In this document: positions 41,050 to 49,728 of the stretch, piece after piece
How the letters are laid out: each line of letters opens with the position of its first letter
Numbering within the stretch: position 1 is the first letter of the stretch
Virus record (IMG/VR): IMGVR_UViG_3300043539_000496
Location: 1 to 64,000 of that record
DNA: 64,000 bases
DNA from: a virus
Reading direction: 5' to 3' (one strand)
Notes under the pieces: model-generated
Told to the model about the DNA's origin: nothing
The model's database searches: none
Seen by the model: only the letters and a program-made list of their open reading frames with translations
Made by a program: the position numbers and the translations under genes

Positions 41050-41627
41050 AACTCAAATTCGTTATATGTTTTTAAAGTTGTTTTCTCAACTTTATTTAAA
41101 TAATCTTTATACATAATACTATTGTAAACTTTATCTATTTTTGCCTTAGATAGAACAGGTACATATATATTCCAATTTTCAGGATATGTTTTAGCTACTG
41201 ATCTTTTAAATTCTCTACATGCAGTAAACCCCCAAAATTCTCTATTCTTCATTTTGTGTTTTGGTGCATAGTTTGTAAAAAATATCTTAGCTAGTTTTCC
41301 ATCTGTTTCCCAATTATTGTTTGTTACCTTAACACCATACTTTTTAGATTTTGCATAATCAATATTGTCTTTCTTACTACGTTGACATGTTCCAATAAAT
41401 AACCAACCTAATTGCTCCGGCAATTGCACACCATCTCTTGTATCAATTACTGTCTGATAAACTATTTGATTAAATCGTTTAATGATTTTTCTTAATAGTT
41501 TATTATCCAAGTTTTTATACTTAGGATATGCTTTTTTAAAGTTTTCAAAGAACTCTTTATTTAAGAGAGTTATTACTTCTGGTCTATACCTTGAAGCTTT
41601 TACATTTGGTTTCTTAAACTCCTTCAT
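41046..41627 (-). CDS. Conserved tail-cluster protein, possibly HU/IHF (DNABII)-like
   Basis: A basic 193-aa protein. Residues of about 35-80 read as two helices and a beta arm: LDNKLLRKIIKRFNQIVYQT, then DTRDGVQLPEQLGWLFIGTC. This resembles the HU/IHF pattern in which a long helix is followed by 'V-x-L-P-x-x-G-x-F'. IHF-like genes are reported among crAss-like structural genes, which supports this reading, but the DNA-binding arm is not obvious and the 100-residue C-terminal half (YGVKVTNNNWETDGKLAKIFFTNY) is not part of the standard fold. It begins the tail unit (ring, ring, nozzle). The start is the only ATG in the first 100 codons and lies just 2 bases after a promoter-like motif, so the transcript could be almost leaderless. 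It could instead be another connector component. Confidence 0.78.
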   Translation of the reverse strand: MKEFKKPNVKASRYRPEVITLLNKEFFENFKKAYPKYKNLDNKLLRKIIKRFNQIVYQTVIDTRDGVQLPEQLGWLFIGTCQRSKKDNIDYAKSKKYGVKVTNNNWETDGKLAKIFFTNYAPKHKMKNREFWGFTACREFKRSVAKTYPENWNIYVPVLSKAKIDKVYNSIMYKDYLNKVEKTTLKTYNEFEL

Positions 41628-41629
41628 AT

Positions 41630-41643
41630 TAATATACTAAAAA
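41630..41643 (-). promoter_or_regulatory. Candidate late promoter, TTTTTAGTATATTA
   Basis: Exact copy of the motif also present before the 525-aa capsid gene, placed between the terminator that ends the fibre unit and the first tail gene. It is only 2 bases from the annotated ATG. An ATTTG/CAAAT inverted repeat lies just upstream (about 41645-41661). Support is recurrence plus the position right after a terminator. Confidence 0.45.
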
Positions 41644-41667
41644 TATTTGACATTAACAAATGTAACT

Positions 41668-41696
41668 AAAAAACAAAACCCCCACAAGTGTGAGGG
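41668..41696 (-). terminator. Rho-independent terminator after the 527-aa fibre gene
   Basis: Read on the minus strand: CCCTCAC, loop ACTT, GTGGGGG (seven pairs, one T-G wobble), followed by TTTTGTTTTTT. It lies 48 bases after the stop of the fibre-like gene and before the promoter-like motif of the tail unit, so it separates two transcription units. Confidence 0.85.
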
Positions 41697-41743
41697 TATT
41701 GCCTTGTTGTCACAGAAACCAACAACCTGTAACTTCTTTATAG

Positions 41744-43327
41744 TTATCCAACTCGTCTTATTGACCAGTCTATATTATCTCCAATTACGGGTACATAATT
41801 AATATCTGTAAAGTTCAAAACTTTAAAAATCAATTGTGTACCTGCATTTAATACAGCACCTTGTAATGTTCCTGTTAAATATGCTGTCTTTAAGAACACT
41901 CCTTTTCTAATCATAATAATATCAGCAAAGTATATTATAGCTGTTCCTGTAGTATCAGTAACACCTATTTGTATATTTCCATCATTTGAATCTCCCCAAC
42001 CAGTAGTACCTGCAGGAGCAGTAAGATATAAGTTACAATTAATATCATATCTACCTGTTTGAGGACATGTCCAAACTCCTGTACCAGCATTATATTGTGA
42101 CGTTGTTACTCCATTAACAATTTGATACTGAACAGTAGGAATAATAGTTTGACCTGTTCCAACAAATGAGTTTAAATAACTTTTAACTTGAACATTAATA
42201 GTTGGAGGAGGTGATATTATTGCTCTAAATGCAGTACCAAATAAACCGGCTGTTTGTTCAATTACATCACCAGTACCATTAGTTAATAGATTAAATGTAG
42301 GAGTTCCTGCAAATGTACCTATACCATATCTATTAAGTTTTAACTGCCCATTTCCTGATATCTCTAATTTAGTATCAGGTGTTGCAGAACCATTGTCTTT
42401 TGTAGTAATAAAAAATTTAGCTACATTTAAAAGTGGTAATGCACTATTTGTAGTAGATGTATAACCTATTCTTCCCGATGATAATTCTGTTCCTAAAGTT
42501 GTTTGATAAGTAAAATTAATTGCTGCACCTATACCTGCAAGTGCGGGTGCTGCAGTAGATGCATACAATTTAAGAACATTAACTGTAACATTACCTAATG
42601 TAGGTTCTTCAGCAACTGCATATAATGCAGGATTAGTAGGAGCATTATTTGTTGTTACAAGCAAACCTTGTCCTAAACCACCTCCAAATTCAGCAGCTTT
42701 TGATGTAGCATCTGTAATAAGATTTCTAATTGTAAGACCAATTGTATTTGCATCAACACCACTTGTTACAATTGTCATAGCTGATGATCCTGCAATAGGA
42801 GTTGCTGTAAAGGTAGTTGTGTATCCTGCTTGAGTTATAGTAGTATCTTGTATTAATGTTCCTCCCCATTGTACATTTGTTATTGTACTCATAGTAAGAC
42901 CATTATCAGCTGTAATTGGTACTAGTGTAGAAATAGCAGTACAAAAATAATTTACTATAGCTTCAAATGCTTCTATAATACTAGAATCAGCATCTACAAC
43001 AATATCTGTATCACATGTTATTTCAGGAATAGTTGGATTAAATGCACAAAAATATCTTACAATATCTTCTAATGCATTCATTATAGATGTATCTGGAACA
43101 ACTACTGTGTCATCATTACAAGTAATACCAGGTCCAGAATATATAACACAATTAGCATCTAATACTTCTGAACATGCAGGAGGATCGGGACATCCTGCTG
43201 GTGTAGGGCATGGTGGTGGGGTAGTTAAAAAACTATCCTTGCAACCACACTTTGGACATTTAGTATTGCAACCACTACAAGTTGTATTACAACTAGTACA
43301 TGTTATATTTGTATTTGAACAAGCCAT
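41744..43327 (-). CDS. Fibre-like protein with Cys-rich N terminus and C1q-like C-terminal domain
   Basis: A 527-aa protein. Residues 1-30 carry nine cysteines in CxxC-type pairs (TCTSCNTTCSGCNTKCPKCG), perhaps a zinc or disulfide knot. Residues 52-70 (CSEVLDANCVIYSGPGITC) form the same anchor module as the neighbouring 568-aa protein. The middle (150-370) is low-complexity beta, rich in Thr, Ala and Gly (TFTATPIAGSSAMTIVTSG), typical of trimeric fibres. The last 150 residues (VQVKSYLNSF; YNAGTGVWTCPQTGRYDINC; YLTGTLQGAVLNAG) resemble a C1q/TNF-like jelly roll, common at the tips of receptor-binding fibres. It ends the exterior-protein unit and is followed by a strong terminator. Likely a head or tail fibre that contacts host or mucus glycans; which of the two cannot be told from sequence. 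Confidence 0.8.
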   Translation of the reverse strand: MACSNTNITCTSCNTTCSGCNTKCPKCGCKDSFLTTPPPCPTPAGCPDPPACSEVLDANCVIYSGPGITCNDDTVVVPDTSIMNALEDIVRYFCAFNPTIPEITCDTDIVVDADSSIIEAFEAIVNYFCTAISTLVPITADNGLTMSTITNVQWGGTLIQDTTITQAGYTTTFTATPIAGSSAMTIVTSGVDANTIGLTIRNLITDATSKAAEFGGGLGQGLLVTTNNAPTNPALYAVAEEPTLGNVTVNVLKLYASTAAPALAGIGAAINFTYQTTLGTELSSGRIGYTSTTNSALPLLNVAKFFITTKDNGSATPDTKLEISGNGQLKLNRYGIGTFAGTPTFNLLTNGTGDVIEQTAGLFGTAFRAIISPPPTINVQVKSYLNSFVGTGQTIIPTVQYQIVNGVTTSQYNAGTGVWTCPQTGRYDINCNLYLTAPAGTTGWGDSNDGNIQIGVTDTTGTAIIYFADIIMIRKGVFLKTAYLTGTLQGAVLNAGTQLIFKVLNFTDINYVPVIGDNIDWSIRRVG

Positions 43328-43338
43328 TATTTAATATT

Positions 43339-45045
43339 TTAAGGACAAGAATAATTTTTAATATCTGTGTTACATGGATCAAGATAAGCTATTAAACCAT
43401 CTAAATCTATCCAACCAAATCCACCCAAATTAGTTTCATCATTAGCATCACAATCAAATTCATATCTTAATGTAGAATCATAATCTAATTCAACAGGTTG
43501 TACACCTGAAACAGGTGAACTTGCCATTACACTTGATGCACTTTGATATTTTGGTACAAATTCATTATTTCTTACATGTGATATTAAATTGTTTAAAAGT
43601 GAAGTACTGTGTGGATTACCTGGTGTTCCTCCAGTACCAGCCGTTTCTTCAATATCTTTTACTAATTGTAATACTAATCTTTTATCTGCTGTAATTGATG
43701 GTCTTAATAAAGTTGATAAAGTTCCACTGTATGTAGGTGAAGTATCAATACGAATAAATCTAAGTGCTATTTTAAAACCCATAGAATATGTATTATCAAA
43801 ATTTAAAGCATTAGCAACTACAGATGTTGGTATAACTGACAAACCTTGATTAAATGTAATAGAACCACCAGAATTTAATACTACAGATCCAGGACCCGTT
43901 GTTGATGGTGTTACTGTTGAATTTCCAAAATAAGTATCTGTTAATGGAGAAGATCCTTTATAATCCCACTCTAATGGTTGATTACCAGGAGGTTCTTGTA
44001 AAGGAATCATTAATATACCTCTAAAATGTACTTGATTACCAATTCTTCTACATTGAGGAACTCTTGTAGCACTATTTACCCCATACCATAAAAATCCATT
44101 TAAATCTACCCATCCTGTATCTACAATGTTTGCTGTTAATACTCCTGAAGTATAATCAAGATCTATAGTGTTTGTATCTTGAACAGTTAAAGTTAATGTT
44201 GATACATATGTGTATATATCACAAAGTGCTATCCATAAATTATTTAGTGCATCAGCTGCAGTAATAGGATTGTTTTGCCAAGTTCCTGCTCCTGTATAAG
44301 GACCATATGCTGTTTGCATGTCTTGTCCAGGATTAGCAAGTGATGGTGAACCATTAAGAATACATTGAGATAATACTGCTGAAGTTATTTCTGCTGGTAA
44401 TCCTGTTGATGCAAGTAATTCACAATATGAAATTAAAGGATCATTTACCAATGCATTTACTACAAGATCAATTGTTGCTGAAGGATTTCCAATTGCACTT
44501 GCAAAACAATTTGTTGATATAGAAGGTAATGTATATGTACTACCTTGATTAACTATTATTTCTAATGAATTTACCTGAAGTTGTAAGTTATCAATTTGAG
44601 TTTGTATATCAGCTACTTGATCTACTAGATTACAAACTCTTATACCTATTGCAATAACATATTCAGTTAATGTCATTACTGTAATTCCATTTACTATAAA
44701 ACAAGGTGCTACTGTGATAAATGGATCACTTTTTATTTCATCAGGATTATTACTTGATTGTCCTCCAACAATATTATTTAGATTACATACTTGATCAATT
44801 AAAAATTGTAAGAATGCTTGATAGGTATCAGGTTTACAACCTACTAAATCAAAACATGAAAGATCATAGTTTGATATATTTAATTGATCCATTATTGTAC
44901 AAAGTTCAGTAGCTAGTTTAGCAACTACATCAGATACAGTATCTCCTGTACATAATTTAATACAATCTAAATTAGGTCCTTGCCATATAACACAATTACT
45001 TGATATAGGACTACAAGGAGAATTATCAAAATTTAGTGGTTTCAT
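43339..45045 (-). CDS. crAss-like fibre protein
   Basis: A 568-aa protein with an N terminus (NFDNSPCSPISSNCVIWQGP, then CIKLCTGDTVSDVVAKLATE) that I recognise as a conserved fibre anchor in crAss-like phages. It contains many cysteines in the first 130 residues. A short coiled coil (VADIQTQIDNLQLQVNSLE) covers about residues 144-162 and suggests a trimer. The distal part from residue 300 is beta-rich with WVDLNGFLWYG followed by a Pro/Gly/Thr-rich stretch, and the C terminus has a second WIDLDGLIAYLDPC-type motif. Two similar 'W-[IV]-D-L-[DN]-G' elements may be paired strands. The gap to the next gene is 11 bases. Probably part of head or tail fibres; receptor unknown. Confidence 0.8.
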   Translation of the reverse strand: MKPLNFDNSPCSPISSNCVIWQGPNLDCIKLCTGDTVSDVVAKLATELCTIMDQLNISNYDLSCFDLVGCKPDTYQAFLQFLIDQVCNLNNIVGGQSSNNPDEIKSDPFITVAPCFIVNGITVMTLTEYVIAIGIRVCNLVDQVADIQTQIDNLQLQVNSLEIIVNQGSTYTLPSISTNCFASAIGNPSATIDLVVNALVNDPLISYCELLASTGLPAEITSAVLSQCILNGSPSLANPGQDMQTAYGPYTGAGTWQNNPITAADALNNLWIALCDIYTYVSTLTLTVQDTNTIDLDYTSGVLTANIVDTGWVDLNGFLWYGVNSATRVPQCRRIGNQVHFRGILMIPLQEPPGNQPLEWDYKGSSPLTDTYFGNSTVTPSTTGPGSVVLNSGGSITFNQGLSVIPTSVVANALNFDNTYSMGFKIALRFIRIDTSPTYSGTLSTLLRPSITADKRLVLQLVKDIEETAGTGGTPGNPHSTSLLNNLISHVRNNEFVPKYQSASSVMASSPVSGVQPVELDYDSTLRYEFDCDANDETNLGGFGWIDLDGLIAYLDPCNTDIKNYSCP

Positions 45046-45061
45046 ATTTTTTCTATTAATA

Positions 45062-45073
45062 TAATATACATAA
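45062..45073 (-). promoter_or_regulatory. Weak promoter-like motif before the 568-aa fibre gene
   Basis: GTATATTATATTAAT lies 16 bases before the ATG, in the 39-base AT-only gap. It shares the GTATATTA core of the other candidate sites but lacks the TTTTA before it. The 8-base core also occurs inside genes by chance in this AT-rich DNA. Confidence 0.2.
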
Positions 45074-45084
45074 TTTTATTGAGA

Positions 45085-46347
45085 TTAACAAGGGTTATTT
45101 AGATAAGTTAATCCAACCTGCCAATATTTTCTAGCACTACAGTCTATATATTTATTAGAACTTCCGTTAGGAGTTGTAATATATTCAATTGATGTAGGGT
45201 CTACATATTTTACATTGTGTGTACCATCCCATGCCTTGATTCCCATTTCTATTGCAGTGTTATCTATTCTATTTGCATAACCAAATATAAAATCACTTCC
45301 TACTTTAGTTCCTGCAAATACATGTCCTACAATCTTTCTTACCCCATTAAAATCTGCAATTAATGCAGAACCTGAATCTCCACTATATACGGGATTAGGA
45401 CATGTAGGAGATAAGGCAGGATCTGTTGCAGGATCTGTTTTTACATATGTAATCTGATCTGTAAATACTACTGGGGAAAATCCTCCTTGTTTTGCATACA
45501 AGATTGGAAATGCAGTAAAGATAGAAAAAATTCTAAGTGGACATAAAGGTCCTCCTTTTGGGCCTGTAGTTCTACCAGAACTATATATCATAGGATTAGT
45601 AATAAGCAAATCATCTATCTCATCAGAAGTAGCAAATGGTAAAGGATCACTATATGTTTCTCCACTTTGCATAACTGACTTAGATATAATAGATTGTTCT
45701 ATATCTGATTTTTGTAATGAAAATATAGCACAGTCTACTCTATTATCTGAGTTTGCTGATACAGGTACATACCTTAATGATAAACCTATATTATAATTTG
45801 ATGGTGGAATAAATCCACTTTCTCCATCTTGATAAACTGTATTTACTGGAGTATATTCATTTCTTATTAAACCTAACAAGTTTCTTTCAGAAGTTAAAAA
45901 TGAATCTTGTATAATAACGTGATTATTTGTTACTCCAACTAATGCATTTGTTTCTTCATGTACTGCAATAAATCCAAATGTACCTACTGAAAATACAGTG
46001 TTTGTAGAAGATATTGAAAGTCCACCTACTAAGGGTCTTGTTAAAGTTCTGTTTGCTGCAGAGTTAGGTCCTGCTACTTGTCCACAAAAAGCATTACATA
46101 CAAGTAATTCTGGCATAGGAGCTTCAAACACATCTGTTTTTATATCATCTGCACCAACAGATATTGTTCTAGGAATAATTTCTTCAGTAGATAGTTCAGC
46201 TAATGATTTCTTTTTTGCTACACCATATAGTATTGCTAACTCATTTGTTTGTATACCATTTATAAATTTATAACCATATGATATACTTGTAACATTTGGT
46301 AATGACATTGAAGCTAATTCTTTTATCTTTTCTTTAATGTGTTTCAT
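45085..46347 (-). CDS. Trypsin-like serine protease
   Basis: A 420-aa protein with a chymotrypsin-fold triad in the right order: His143 in VTNNHVI, Asp205 in RVDCAIFSL, and Ser325 in SGDSGSAL. The first 75 residues (SISYGYKFINGIQTNELAIL, then IIPRTI and DDIKTDVFE) look like the short domain before the catalytic part in bacterial nal1-like trypsin-family proteins. GTFGFIAV at 122-129 and VGHVFAG at 340-346 are expected strands of the two barrels. There is no signal peptide and no zymogen region, so the enzyme is probably built into or onto the virion. It lies between the 839-aa Cys-rich repeat protein (1 base) and the fibre gene. Possible roles are maturation of fibres or cargo, or cutting host surface or mucus proteins. 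Fold and triad are strongly supported; the target is unknown. Confidence 0.88.
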   Translation of the reverse strand: MKHIKEKIKELASMSLPNVTSISYGYKFINGIQTNELAILYGVAKKKSLAELSTEEIIPRTISVGADDIKTDVFEAPMPELLVCNAFCGQVAGPNSAANRTLTRPLVGGLSISSTNTVFSVGTFGFIAVHEETNALVGVTNNHVIIQDSFLTSERNLLGLIRNEYTPVNTVYQDGESGFIPPSNYNIGLSLRYVPVSANSDNRVDCAIFSLQKSDIEQSIISKSVMQSGETYSDPLPFATSDEIDDLLITNPMIYSSGRTTGPKGGPLCPLRIFSIFTAFPILYAKQGGFSPVVFTDQITYVKTDPATDPALSPTCPNPVYSGDSGSALIADFNGVRKIVGHVFAGTKVGSDFIFGYANRIDNTAIEMGIKAWDGTHNVKYVDPTSIEYITTPNGSSNKYIDCSARKYWQVGLTYLNNPC

Positions 46348-46348
46348 T

Positions 46349-48868
46349 TTAGATAGCTTTAAATGTTGTATATACTGTACTAATAAGTGGTGGAGGAGGT
46401 ACAGGAGTTATTTTTGCAGGTGGTATCAATGCTTGTAAATCAACCAATTCTTTTTGGATAATATACTTTTCATCATCATCACCACAACAGTTTGAAATAC
46501 CATATCTTAATTCCATAACTTTTCTGTACATAGCTTCTGCTGCTCTACAAGATATTTCTTCATACTTCCAAGTCTCACAAGCTGGTGTATTATATCCAGG
46601 TCTTACAGATTTTTTAGTATGTTTTCTAGGAGGGCATATACCATTAACACAGTCTCCAAAATATTCAATTGTATTTTGACATTCTTTAGTTGTAATAACT
46701 GTAGTTACTTGCGTAGGAATACTTGATGATTGATGCCATGTACCAACTGGGCAATTTAAATTTACTACAGATTCTAAATAATAATTATTTGATACTGTTT
46801 CTAATATCCATTTTGTACCATCATAATATATTATACTGTCATTAAAAGTCCAAACAGGTTTATTATTTTGATATTCTCCAGATGGATATATAACAACATT
46901 TTGTGTAATTGTTCCATTAGTTTCAGTAAGAACTAAACAGTTACAACTTTCTGGTACTAACCATTTTATTACACATATCCTTTCACTTTTTTGTCCAGGT
47001 GCAAGTGTAACAGTTTGTAACTGACCATAGCAATTAATATAACTATAGGTTTGTATTACAGCATCATAATTTTTAATTGTACTACAAATACATTTTGCAT
47101 CTGTAATACAATCAATACATTCCTCATATGAATTTTGTATATCAGATACAATACCTGCATTTTCAGTTTCTGTTGTAGTAGTTACTTTCCAACATGTATC
47201 TGGACACCATTCTAATTTAATATACTGATCTAAGTATGCTGATAGATCCGTATAAGTAATTATAGTATTTAAAGGATTATAACAATCTGTAAGTAGATAA
47301 TGTATTCTTTCACATTCATCACAATTTGTAAATCCTTGTACAACCTCTATTGGTGTATTAGTTGGAATAGGTGTATTTATTTCAGTTACAATCCAACAAC
47401 CACCACAGTCTTTTCTTATAATAGTTTGATCAATATAAAGTGAAAGATCCGATGATGTATAAATAAATACATTTGGATTTAAACAACTAGTTAACTTGTA
47501 ATTAGTATCTCCTTTACATACTCTACAACAACTACTTACAGTTAAAACAGTTACATTAATTGGACACTCACAATCTATAGGTGATTCTTTTACTTCCCAA
47601 CATTCTGTAAAACCATCAATTGTTATTATCTGATTATTTAATACAATCTGTTCTAAAGCTGCAGTTGTACTGTATATGATATTAGTAGGATTATCACACT
47701 CTGTAAGTTGATAACATTTAACTGGACATACCCATTCAACATTTTCTTCACAAGTTATAGGATCTAACACCTGTTGCTGAACACAATCACCACTATTTGT
47801 AATAACTATTGTTTCATCAATTGGTGCATCAACTAATGGATATGCTCTTGCACAAAATTGATTATAAGTTGCTGGATTTAAAACCTGTACAAAATTACCT
47901 TCACAATCTATATAATTTATAGATGTTGCATTACCAATTACTGTATAACATGCACAATCACAATCACAATATATTACTGGATCTATAGTAATATCAATAG
48001 GATCTGTACATGTAGTATTTGCTAGTTCTTCTACAAAAACACAAAGACTAGTTATGTTATCTGCTGGATCAACACTAGTTACAACTATATTTAATCCTAC
48101 ATAAGCTGACAGATCTACATTTGTAGTAAATACAGGAATAGATCCATCACATGACCATAATGCATAACATGATGTATTACATGTAGGACATTCACTAATA
48201 AATGCAGCACAATTATCATTTATATAAGAACGGTAATTATAAGTACTAGGATTATCTGGTGGAGCTAATTGTAAATTATTATATTCAGCTGTTGATGTAA
48301 TAAATGATGTTGGACCTACTGCAGAAGATGTTATACTATAACATGTATTAGTAATTAATCCTGGAGGCATAGACATTCCAGCTCCATCTGTTGCTGGATA
48401 ATTTGGACCAATATATAATGCTACTCCTGTAGAAGGAATTACACCCGGATAGTTTCCATTTATATCAGTGACTCTAAAATATAAAGAAGGACCACCACAA
48501 CATGGACTATATATTAAAAATCTAGGTGTCCAGGTGTTGTCTGGTTGAGCAGTACAAGCATCAATACAATTTTGAGTAGCACAATTTTTTGGATTTGCTA
48601 CATTTAATGCAAAATTTCCAATTACTAATGGGGTACTTGTAACTGCAACAAAAGTACTTGTTATTGGTGCACTACCTCTAGAAAAAATATAACATTGTGG
48701 AGTAAGCAAAGTATCATACAAAGGTGTTCCTGTTGACGTACCTATTACAGGAGGCCCATTATAAATATAAACATTGTTATTAGTAAGACCTGGAATATCA
48801 CCTTCAAAAGTAAGACTGCTTCCTGGACTACAACAAGGAGTAAATATTATAATTGTTTTAACTGCCAT
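46349..48868 (-). CDS. Cys-rich repeat virion surface protein
   Basis: An 839-aa protein made of short repeated modules. Two N-terminal units begin with PCC (residues 11-13 and 122-124) and end in a CY(I/S) strand. At least four units follow the plan 'Y-x-L-T-x-C-x-N-P ... DLSxY(I/L)xQ ... CWxV': near 234-280, 385-427, 456-497 and 522-563. Two other units share 'YI(D/N)CxG ... V-x-L-x-P ... C' at 318-341 and 609-634. The C terminus (765-810) is helical with CC and an acidic DDDE. No transmembrane segment or catalytic motif was found. Repeated small disulfide-linked or metal-linked beta modules suit a flexible appendage on the virion. It overlaps the exterior-protein operon, one base from each neighbour. 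Function unknown; adhesion to host or mucus is a guess. Confidence 0.78.
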   Translation of the reverse strand: MAVKTIIIFTPCCSPGSSLTFEGDIPGLTNNNVYIYNGPPVIGTSTGTPLYDTLLTPQCYIFSRGSAPITSTFVAVTSTPLVIGNFALNVANPKNCATQNCIDACTAQPDNTWTPRFLIYSPCCGGPSLYFRVTDINGNYPGVIPSTGVALYIGPNYPATDGAGMSMPPGLITNTCYSITSSAVGPTSFITSTAEYNNLQLAPPDNPSTYNYRSYINDNCAAFISECPTCNTSCYALWSCDGSIPVFTTNVDLSAYVGLNIVVTSVDPADNITSLCVFVEELANTTCTDPIDITIDPVIYCDCDCACYTVIGNATSINYIDCEGNFVQVLNPATYNQFCARAYPLVDAPIDETIVITNSGDCVQQQVLDPITCEENVEWVCPVKCYQLTECDNPTNIIYSTTAALEQIVLNNQIITIDGFTECWEVKESPIDCECPINVTVLTVSSCCRVCKGDTNYKLTSCLNPNVFIYTSSDLSLYIDQTIIRKDCGGCWIVTEINTPIPTNTPIEVVQGFTNCDECERIHYLLTDCYNPLNTIITYTDLSAYLDQYIKLEWCPDTCWKVTTTTETENAGIVSDIQNSYEECIDCITDAKCICSTIKNYDAVIQTYSYINCYGQLQTVTLAPGQKSERICVIKWLVPESCNCLVLTETNGTITQNVVIYPSGEYQNNKPVWTFNDSIIYYDGTKWILETVSNNYYLESVVNLNCPVGTWHQSSSIPTQVTTVITTKECQNTIEYFGDCVNGICPPRKHTKKSVRPGYNTPACETWKYEEISCRAAEAMYRKVMELRYGISNCCGDDDEKYIIQKELVDLQALIPPAKITPVPPPPLISTVYTTFKAI

Positions 48869-48869
48869 T

Positions 48870-49079
48870 TTATTTAATAAATTTTTTCAAGTTCAGATAT
48901 CTATTTGGTCCCCAAACATTTTTATTTACATTAGGTTGATTAGAAGATTTAGCTGTAGTTGGTTCTGGTTTTTTCTCAGCTTTACTAGCACAACTACTAC
49001 ATCCTTGTTTTCCATTGGGAAGTGTTCTTTTCTGACATCCACAACTTAATTTGGCTCCACAATTAGGACAACTACTCAT
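48870..49079 (-). CDS. Zinc-ribbon mini-protein
   Basis: A 69-aa protein starting MSSCPNCGAKLSCGCQKRTL and continuing CSSCASK, so it has CPNCG, CGC and CSSC clusters (C4, C7, C13, C15, C27, C30), a clear zinc-ribbon arrangement. The rest is basic and Asn/Pro-rich, ending NRYLNLKKFIK. Small CPNCGAKLSCGCQKR proteins occur next to structural genes in related phages as I recall. It is preceded by an A-rich leader with AAAACCAACAA. Stop and next start are 1 base apart. It could bind metal for folding of the Cys-rich proteins or act as a minor virion or regulatory protein. Confidence 0.75.
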   Translation of the reverse strand: MSSCPNCGAKLSCGCQKRTLPNGKQGCSSCASKAEKKPEPTTAKSSNQPNVNKNVWGPNRYLNLKKFIK

Positions 49080-49098
49080 TTTTTGTTGGTTTTAAAGT

Positions 49099-49656
49099 TT
49101 AACAATTTACACAATCCATTTTCTTTAATAATTTCAAAGCATAGTTATAAAGACTCATTCCTTTCTGAGGCTCGTGACAAAACTCTACTTTTGATTTTGC
49201 AGCATCAAGATACATCTTAATCATTCTCAGCATTTCTAATTTTTGTTTAACTTTTGCTGGTGGATCACAATCTGCTACATCTACTCTACAAAGAATATTA
49301 TAATATCTATTTAATGCTTGTGTGATTCTCATATGATTATACTCTACATATACTACATCATTTGGAGATACACTATATTTAATAATATATACTCCATCAG
49401 GTAGATCAGCACATGTAGTTCCACAATTTACAGTTTGAACACCAAGATCACAAGCACTTATATTTTCTAAAAATCCAGAACATCCAGCACATGCATCAAC
49501 ATCTAATTGTACTGAATAAGAAAAACCAGGTAATGTAATATTTAATGTTTCACATACCACTGGAATTGCTTCTGAATATATACTAGTATCAAAGACAGTA
49601 AGAATACATGCATTCATTACAGTTGGTACTTCTAAACTTAAAATATGATTTGCCAT
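49099..49656 (-). CDS. Conserved 185-aa crAss-like structural protein
   Basis: Starts MANHILSLEVPTVMNACILT and carries the conserved stretches ETLNITLPGFSY, CDLGVQTVNCGT, PDGVYIIKYSVSPND, VYVEYNHMRITQALN and a C-terminal VEFCHEPQKGM...YNYALKLLKKMDC. I recognise this as a widely conserved protein of crAss-like virion modules, with a beta-sandwich first half and a helical second half. It follows the terminator of the 525-aa gene, with no clear promoter between them, so it may depend on readthrough. It is likely a connector, ring or fibre-base protein; which one I cannot say. Confidence 0.8.
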   Translation of the reverse strand: MANHILSLEVPTVMNACILTVFDTSIYSEAIPVVCETLNITLPGFSYSVQLDVDACAGCSGFLENISACDLGVQTVNCGTTCADLPDGVYIIKYSVSPNDVVYVEYNHMRITQALNRYYNILCRVDVADCDPPAKVKQKLEMLRMIKMYLDAAKSKVEFCHEPQKGMSLYNYALKLLKKMDCVNC

Positions 49657-49668
49657 GGTTTTTATAAT

Positions 49669-49701
49669 AAAAAAGGGGAGGAGTTTGAAACTCTTCTCCC
49701 C
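49669..49701 (-). terminator. Rho-independent terminator after the 525-aa capsid-associated gene
   Basis: On the minus strand GGGGAG, AA bulge, GAGTTT, a 1-3 base loop, AAACTC, CTCCCC and then TTTTTT. It lies 28 bases after the stop of the 525-aa gene and 12 bases before the next ATG. A strong hairpin this close to the next gene suggests that most transcripts stop here and few read through. Confidence 0.85.
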
Positions 49702-49728
49702 TTATTGTTTATACTAATACTAGAAAGA

